Shown here piece after piece: positions 49,960-52,986 of a DNA stretch of 52,986 bases. This DNA is from Deltaproteobacteria bacterium (lineage in GTDB: Bacteria > Myxococcota > Myxococcia > Myxococcales > 40CM-4-68-19): positions 1 to 52,986 of the forward strand of contig VBLC01000056.1 in assembly GCA_005879315.1 (NCBI GenBank), read 5' to 3'. The notes under the pieces are model-generated. The model did not search any database and had not been told where the DNA came from. It saw nothing but the letters and a program-made list of their open reading frames with translations. Made by a program: the position numbers and the translations under genes. Numbering within the stretch: the stretch's first letter is position 1; each line of letters begins with the position of its first letter.

Positions 49960-52137
49960 ATGGCAGTTCCAAACACGGTCACCGCGCGCGTCGGCAACCA
50001 GAACATCTCCATCGAAACAGGAAAGCTCGCCAAGCAGGCCGACGGATCGGTCGTGCTGCGCGCGGGCGACAGCATGGTCCTGGTGACGGCGGTTTCGCAG
50101 AGGGAGCCCAAGCTCGGGTTCGATTTCTTTCCGCTCACGGTCGATTACCAGGAGCGGCTCAGCGCCGCCGGCCGCATCCCGGGCAGCTTCTTCCGCCGCG
50201 AAGGCAGGTTGACCGAGCGCGAGACGCTCATCTCGCGGCTGATCGACCGCAGCCTGCGGCCCCTCTTTCCCGAGGGCTATCAGAACGACACGCAGGTCAT
50301 CGCCACCGTCTTCTCCGCCGACAATCAGTACGACACCGACGTGCTGGCGCTGACCGGCGCCTCCTTCGCGATGGCGGTCTCGGACATCCCCTTTCCCTTC
50401 CAGTTCGCCGGCGTGCGGGTGGGCCGGGTGGCAGGGAGCTTCATCGCCAATCCCAGCGAGACGGAGCGCGACCAGTCGGACATCGACATCATCATGGCCG
50501 CGAACCGCGACTCGATCTTCATGGTCGAAGGCGGCGGCAAGGAAGTCGATGAGAACACGATGATCGAAGCGCTCCTCTTCGGCCAGCGCGCCATCGAGCC
50601 GCTTCTGCAGGCGCAAGAGCAGATGGCCAAGGCGGTGGCGGCGGCGAAGCGCAAGTTCGAAAAGGTGCCGTTGGCCGAAGGCGTTGCCGCCCGGGTGCGC
50701 GAGATCGCCCTCGAGCGCGTGCGAAAGGCCTATGCGCAGGACGAGAAGCACGACCGGTACGGGCAGCTCTCGCAGATCAAGAAGGAGGTGGTGCTCGAGC
50801 TCTGCGACGTCGGCCGGCCCTACGCGGGCAAGGAGAAAGACGTCAAGCAGGCCTTCGAGGACCTCAAGTACGAATACATGCGGCGGATGATCACCCACGA
50901 GAACCGCCGCATCGGCGGCCGCGGCACGACGCAGATCCGCAACATCACCTGCGAGGTGGGCCTGTTGGCGCGCGCGCACGGCTCGGCGCTCTTCACCCGC
51001 GGCGAGACCCAGGGTCTGGTGACGACGACGCTGGGCACCTCCGACGACGAGCAGCGGATGGAGTCGCTCAAGGGCCAGTCGTTCCGCAAGTTCATGATGC
51101 ACTACAACTTCCCGCCCTACTCCGTCGGCGAAGTGAAGCCGCTGCGCGGAGCGGGCCGGCGCGAGATCGGCCACGGCATCCTCGCCGAGCGGGCGCTGCG
51201 CGCGGTGCTGCCGGCCGACGACAAGTTCCCCTACACCATCCGCGTCGTCAGCGACATTCTCGAGAGCAACGGCAGCTCCTCGATGGCCACCGTCTGCGGC
51301 GGCTGCCTGAGCTTGATGGACGCAGGCGTGCCCATCTCCGCGCCGATCGCGGGCATCGCCATGGGACTGATCAAGGAGGAGGACAAGATCGCCATCCTCT
51401 CCGACATCCTCGGCGACGAAGACCACCTCGGCGACATGGACTTCAAGGTGTGCGGCAGCGGCAAGGGCATCACCTCCATCCAGATGGACATCAAGATCAC
51501 CGGAGTCGACAAGCAGATCCTCACCTCCGCGCTGGCGCAGGCGCGCGAGGGCCGGCTGCACATCCTCAAGGAGATGGCCAAGGCCATCGCCACGCCGAGG
51601 GCGGACATCTCCAAGTACGCGCCGAAGATCACCACCATCCGGATTCCGGTGTCGCGCATCAAGGACGTCATCGGCCCCGGCGGAAAGGTCATCAAGGACA
51701 TCATCGCCCGCACCGGCGCCACCATCGACATCGAGGACGACGGCTCGGTGGCGATCGCCTCGCCCAACAGCGAGGGCGTCGAGCAGGCGATCAAGATGAT
51801 CCGCGCGCTCACGCAGGAGGCGGAGGTGGGCAAGACCTATCTCGGCACCGTCCGGCGGATCATGGAGTTCGGCGCCTTCGTCGAGATCTTCCCCGGCACC
51901 GACGGGCTGGTGCACATCTCCGATCTCGCCAACTCGCGGGTGAAGAAGGTCGAGGACGTGCTCAAGGAAGGCGACGAGGTGCTGGTCAAGGTGGTCTCGG
52001 TCGATCGCTCCGGAAAGATCCGCCTCTCTCGCAAGGAAGCCCTGGCCGAACAGGGCGGAGGCGATGGCAAGCACGGCGGCGGCCAGCACGGCGGCGGCCA
52101 GCAGCAGGCCGCGCCGCCGTCGGTGCCGAAGGCTTAG
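49960..52137 (+). CDS. pnp: Polyribonucleotide nucleotidyltransferase (PNPase)
   Basis: A 725-residue phosphorolytic exoribonuclease. The ATG at 49960 is preferred to the TTG two codons earlier, with AAAGGA 8 bases upstream. RNase PH domain 1 (about 10-220) has [20 protein letters not shown], then [16 protein letters not shown]. RNase PH domain 2 (about 330-540) has [38 protein letters not shown] and [16 protein letters not shown]. The KH domain is at about 560-620 ([18 protein letters not shown]) and S1 at about 623-695 ([20 protein letters not shown]). The C-terminal tail is His/Gly/Gln-rich ([14 protein letters not shown]), an unusual extension. Confidence 0.97.
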   Translation: MAVPNTVTARVGNQNISIETGKLAKQADGSVVLRAGDSMVLVTAVSQREPKLGFDFFPLTVDYQERLSAAGRIPGSFFRREGRLTERETLISRLIDRSLRPLFPEGYQNDTQVIATVFSADNQYDTDVLALTGASFAMAVSDIPFPFQFAGVRVGRVAGSFIANPSETERDQSDIDIIMAANRDSIFMVEGGGKEVDENTMIEALLFGQRAIEPLLQAQEQMAKAVAAAKRKFEKVPLAEGVAARVREIALERVRKAYAQDEKHDRYGQLSQIKKEVVLELCDVGRPYAGKEKDVKQAFEDLKYEYMRRMITHENRRIGGRGTTQIRNITCEVGLLARAHGSALFTRGETQGLVTTTLGTSDDEQRMESLKGQSFRKFMMHYNFPPYSVGEVKPLRGAGRREIGHGILAERALRAVLPADDKFPYTIRVVSDILESNGSSSMATVCGGCLSLMDAGVPISAPIAGIAMGLIKEEDKIAILSDILGDEDHLGDMDFKVCGSGKGITSIQMDIKITGVDKQILTSALAQAREGRLHILKEMAKAIATPRADISKYAPKITTIRIPVSRIKDVIGPGGKVIKDIIARTGATIDIEDDGSVAIASPNSEGVEQAIKMIRALTQEAEVGKTYLGTVRRIMEFGAFVEIFPGTDGLVHISDLANSRVKKVEDVLKEGDEVLVKVVSVDRSGKIRLSRKEALAEQGGGDGKHGGGQHGGGQQQAAPPSVPKA

Positions 52138-52162
52138 CCGCAATGCCGATCGGTCGATGGCA

Positions 52163-52245
52163 GTAGGGAAGGGGAAAGGGAAAGGGATGCAGGCGCGCGC
52201 CAACGCCTGACGGCGTTGTCACTGGCGCCTGCATTTGGGGAAAGA
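52163..52245 (+). repeat. Left inverted terminal repeat of the S23 element
   Basis: Begins AGTAGGGAAGGGGAAAGGG, holds GCAGGCGCGCGCCAACGCCT and ends GCATTTGGGGAAAGAAAA. It also folds on itself (CAGGCG with CGCCTG). Starts about 26 bases after the pnp stop, so it lies in the pnp 3' untranslated region. Confidence 0.65.
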
Positions 52246-52292
52246 AAAAAGCGCCTGCGCCTTCGGCGCCACTGCTTCTCGGGATTCCAGTC

Positions 52293-52348
52293 GTTCGTCA
52301 TCGCCGGCTCCTCGCTCCGCTTTTTGAGAGGAGCCGGCGATGACGAAC
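52293..52348 (+). promoter_or_regulatory. Perfect 21-bp inverted repeat sequestering the S23 ribosome binding site and start
   Basis: Bases 52293-52313 and 52328-52348 are exact reverse complements around a 14-base loop containing CTTTTT. The right arm holds GAGGAG (the Shine-Dalgarno) and the ATG at 52340-52342. In RNA both would be inside a very stable stem, so translation should be off unless an activator or another structure intervenes, or unless only a leader starting after 52313 is made. Confidence 0.7.
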
Positions 52349-52699
52349 TTTGGAAATCTTCCCTTTGAGAAACTGATCGCTTACCAAGAGGCTCGCAAAC
52401 TGCTCGAGGCGATGCGGGAGGCGGCCATCAGCGACGGTCGCCTGCGCGATCAAGCCGTGCGGGCCGCGACCAGCGTCTGTTTGAACATCTCCGAAGGAGC
52501 TGGACGGGCGGGTTCCGCCGACAAGGCTCGAGTCTATGCGATTGCCCGCGGCGAGAATTGTGAAGCGGCCGCAGCCCTCGACATCGCGCTGGCGGCCGGG
52601 ACCTGCAAACAAGAGCCTGCCCGGCGGGCACTTCTGCACGCGCGCGCCGTGCATGCCCTGCTCTCGGGGCTCATCCGCCGGTTTGGGATCTGCGGATGA
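52340..52699 (+). CDS. Four-helix-bundle protein of the S23/IVP (23S rRNA intervening sequence) family
   Basis: A 119-residue helical protein: LPFEKLIAYQEARKLLEAMR (helix 1), GRLRDQAVRAATSVCLNISE with GAGR (helix 2 and the signature N-I-S-E-G), KARVYAIARGENCEAAAALD (helix 3) and a last helix ARRALLHARAVHALLSGLIR. IVP proteins are known from 23S rRNA intervening sequences in Leptospira and Coxiella, and the fold is related to Avd of diversity-generating retroelements. Here the gene is not in an rRNA but in a small inverted-repeat element. Its start lies in the 21-bp stem described above. Confidence 0.85.
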   Translation: MTNFGNLPFEKLIAYQEARKLLEAMREAAISDGRLRDQAVRAATSVCLNISEGAGRAGSADKARVYAIARGENCEAAAALDIALAAGTCKQEPARRALLHARAVHALLSGLIRRFGICG

Positions 52700-52716
52700 G
52701 ACCCGACCGGAGGGCA

Positions 52717-52796
52717 TTTTCTTTCCCAAATGCAGGCGCCAGTGACAACGCCGCAGGCGTTGGCACGCGCCTGCTGCCCCTTCCCTTTCCCGCTTC
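52717..52796 (-). repeat. Right inverted terminal repeat of the S23 element
   Basis: Reads, on the minus strand, GGAAGCGGGAAAGGG at the outer end, then CAGCAGGCGCGTGCCAACGC and GGCGTTGTCACTGGCG towards the gene. The outer end differs from the left ITR but equals the left side of the solo copy at 32388. Confidence 0.65.
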
Positions 52797-52843
52797 CAGG
52801 CTCATCCTTGCCTGCCCCGGCTCACTGGTGCGAGGCTTGAGCC

Positions 52844-52986
52844 ATGAAGCTCGTCAATCTGCTCGTCCTCATACTCGGCCTCGCCGCCCTCGCGTTCGCG
52901 GTCAAGTACGCGCTCCAGGGAACCACGGGCGATCCCGCCGGCGTGAGCCGCCCCAAGCGACAGCTCGACAACGTCCGCTCGCGAGC
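52844..52986 (+). CDS. Partial small membrane protein, cut by window end
   Basis: From the ATG at 52844 the frame reads MKLVNLLVLILGLAALAFAV followed by KYALQGTTGDPAGVSRPKRQ and runs off the end. A single N-terminal TM segment is clear, and the rest is basic. The window shows 47 residues. The family is not recognised. Confidence 0.55.
   Translation, partial: MKLVNLLVLILGLAALAFAVKYALQGTTGDPAGVSRPKRQLDNVRSR

Larger units (their letters stand above)
52163..52796. mobile_element. Small element with inverted terminal repeats around an S23/IVP gene
   Basis: The left end (52163-52245) and the reverse complement of the right end (52717-52796) share a core of about 60 bases with a single substitution and two one-base indels: CAGGCGCG, GCCAACGCCTG, CGGCGTTGTCACTGGCG, CCTGCATTTGGG, then AAAGAAAA. 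The outer parts share purine-rich GGGAAAGGG arrays. Inside is one gene of the four-helix-bundle IVP family. The same two ends, without cargo, form the 71-bp copy at 32388-32458. No transposase is encoded and no target duplication is seen, so mobility would need a helper. Confidence 0.6.

Noticed and set aside
49798-52203. 801-residue minus-strand frame opposite pnp
   Set aside because: Shadow of the pnp codons; low complexity Asp/Leu/His/Gly composition.
1-52986. CRISPR arrays, rRNA genes or prophage genes
   Set aside because: No regularly spaced repeats, no rRNA-like conserved stretch and no phage structural genes are seen.

Overview
The window is a roughly 53 kb piece of a very GC-rich bacterial chromosome. 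Long antisense shadow ORFs lie opposite most genes. The lipoprotein-rich, TPR-rich content, the Ser/Thr kinase of the Pkn/TolB-like/TPR type and the cysteine-rich repeat proteins suggest a Myxococcota (former Deltaproteobacteria) relative. That placement is inference, since no rRNA is present.

Layout. (1) 1-2160: the 3' part of an alkylmercury-lyase (MerB)-like gene with an in-frame UGA exactly where the second catalytic Cys is expected and a bSECIS-like hairpin behind it (candidate selenoprotein), then a small hypothetical gene, a methyltransferase and a DUF4440-like gene remnant. (2) 2159-8265: a decayed genomic island between a 51-bp duplication of the 3' half of tRNA-Gly(GCC) and the intact tRNA. 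It carries an excisionase-like HTH gene, a Ser/Thr kinase pseudogene, a Tat-exported FAD oxidase, a TumE/TumA-like toxin-antitoxin pair with a palindromic operator, and a gene remnant; no integrase is left. (3) 8309-23309: a core region with pgsA, a TPR-AIM24 protein, a lytic transglycosylase, nadB, pyrE, lipases/lipoproteins, LemA, and a tightly coupled thiE / class-I amidotransferase / thiD operon. (4) 23372-31867: a trypsin-like PDZ protease, DUF1844, a substrate-binding lipoprotein, a DHA2 drug transporter and clpB. (5) 31892-38418: a membrane protein, truA, two SPFH-domain proteins (one a lipoprotein), an ammonium transporter, a DCC protein and a Cys-rich-repeat protein. (6) 38415-47873: 2-oxoacid dehydrogenase E1 alpha/beta, a porin cluster, a GNAT, an amidohydrolase, a cyclic-nucleotide-domain MscS channel and an MltF-like transglycosylase. 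(7) 47925-52137: an orphan histidine kinase, rpsO and pnp. (8) 52163-52796: a small element with about 80-bp inverted terminal repeats around an S23/IVP four-helix-bundle gene, whose ribosome binding site and start codon sit inside a perfect 21-bp inverted repeat. A 71-bp cargo-less copy of the same ends lies at 32388-32458. The window ends inside a small membrane-protein gene.

The three strongest observations are the candidate selenocysteine MerB homologue, the S23 element with its MITE-like derivative, and the tRNA-Gly island. Gene overlaps of the ATGA/GTGA type are common and indicate translational coupling in many operons. All functional calls come from reading the sequence; no database search was possible.
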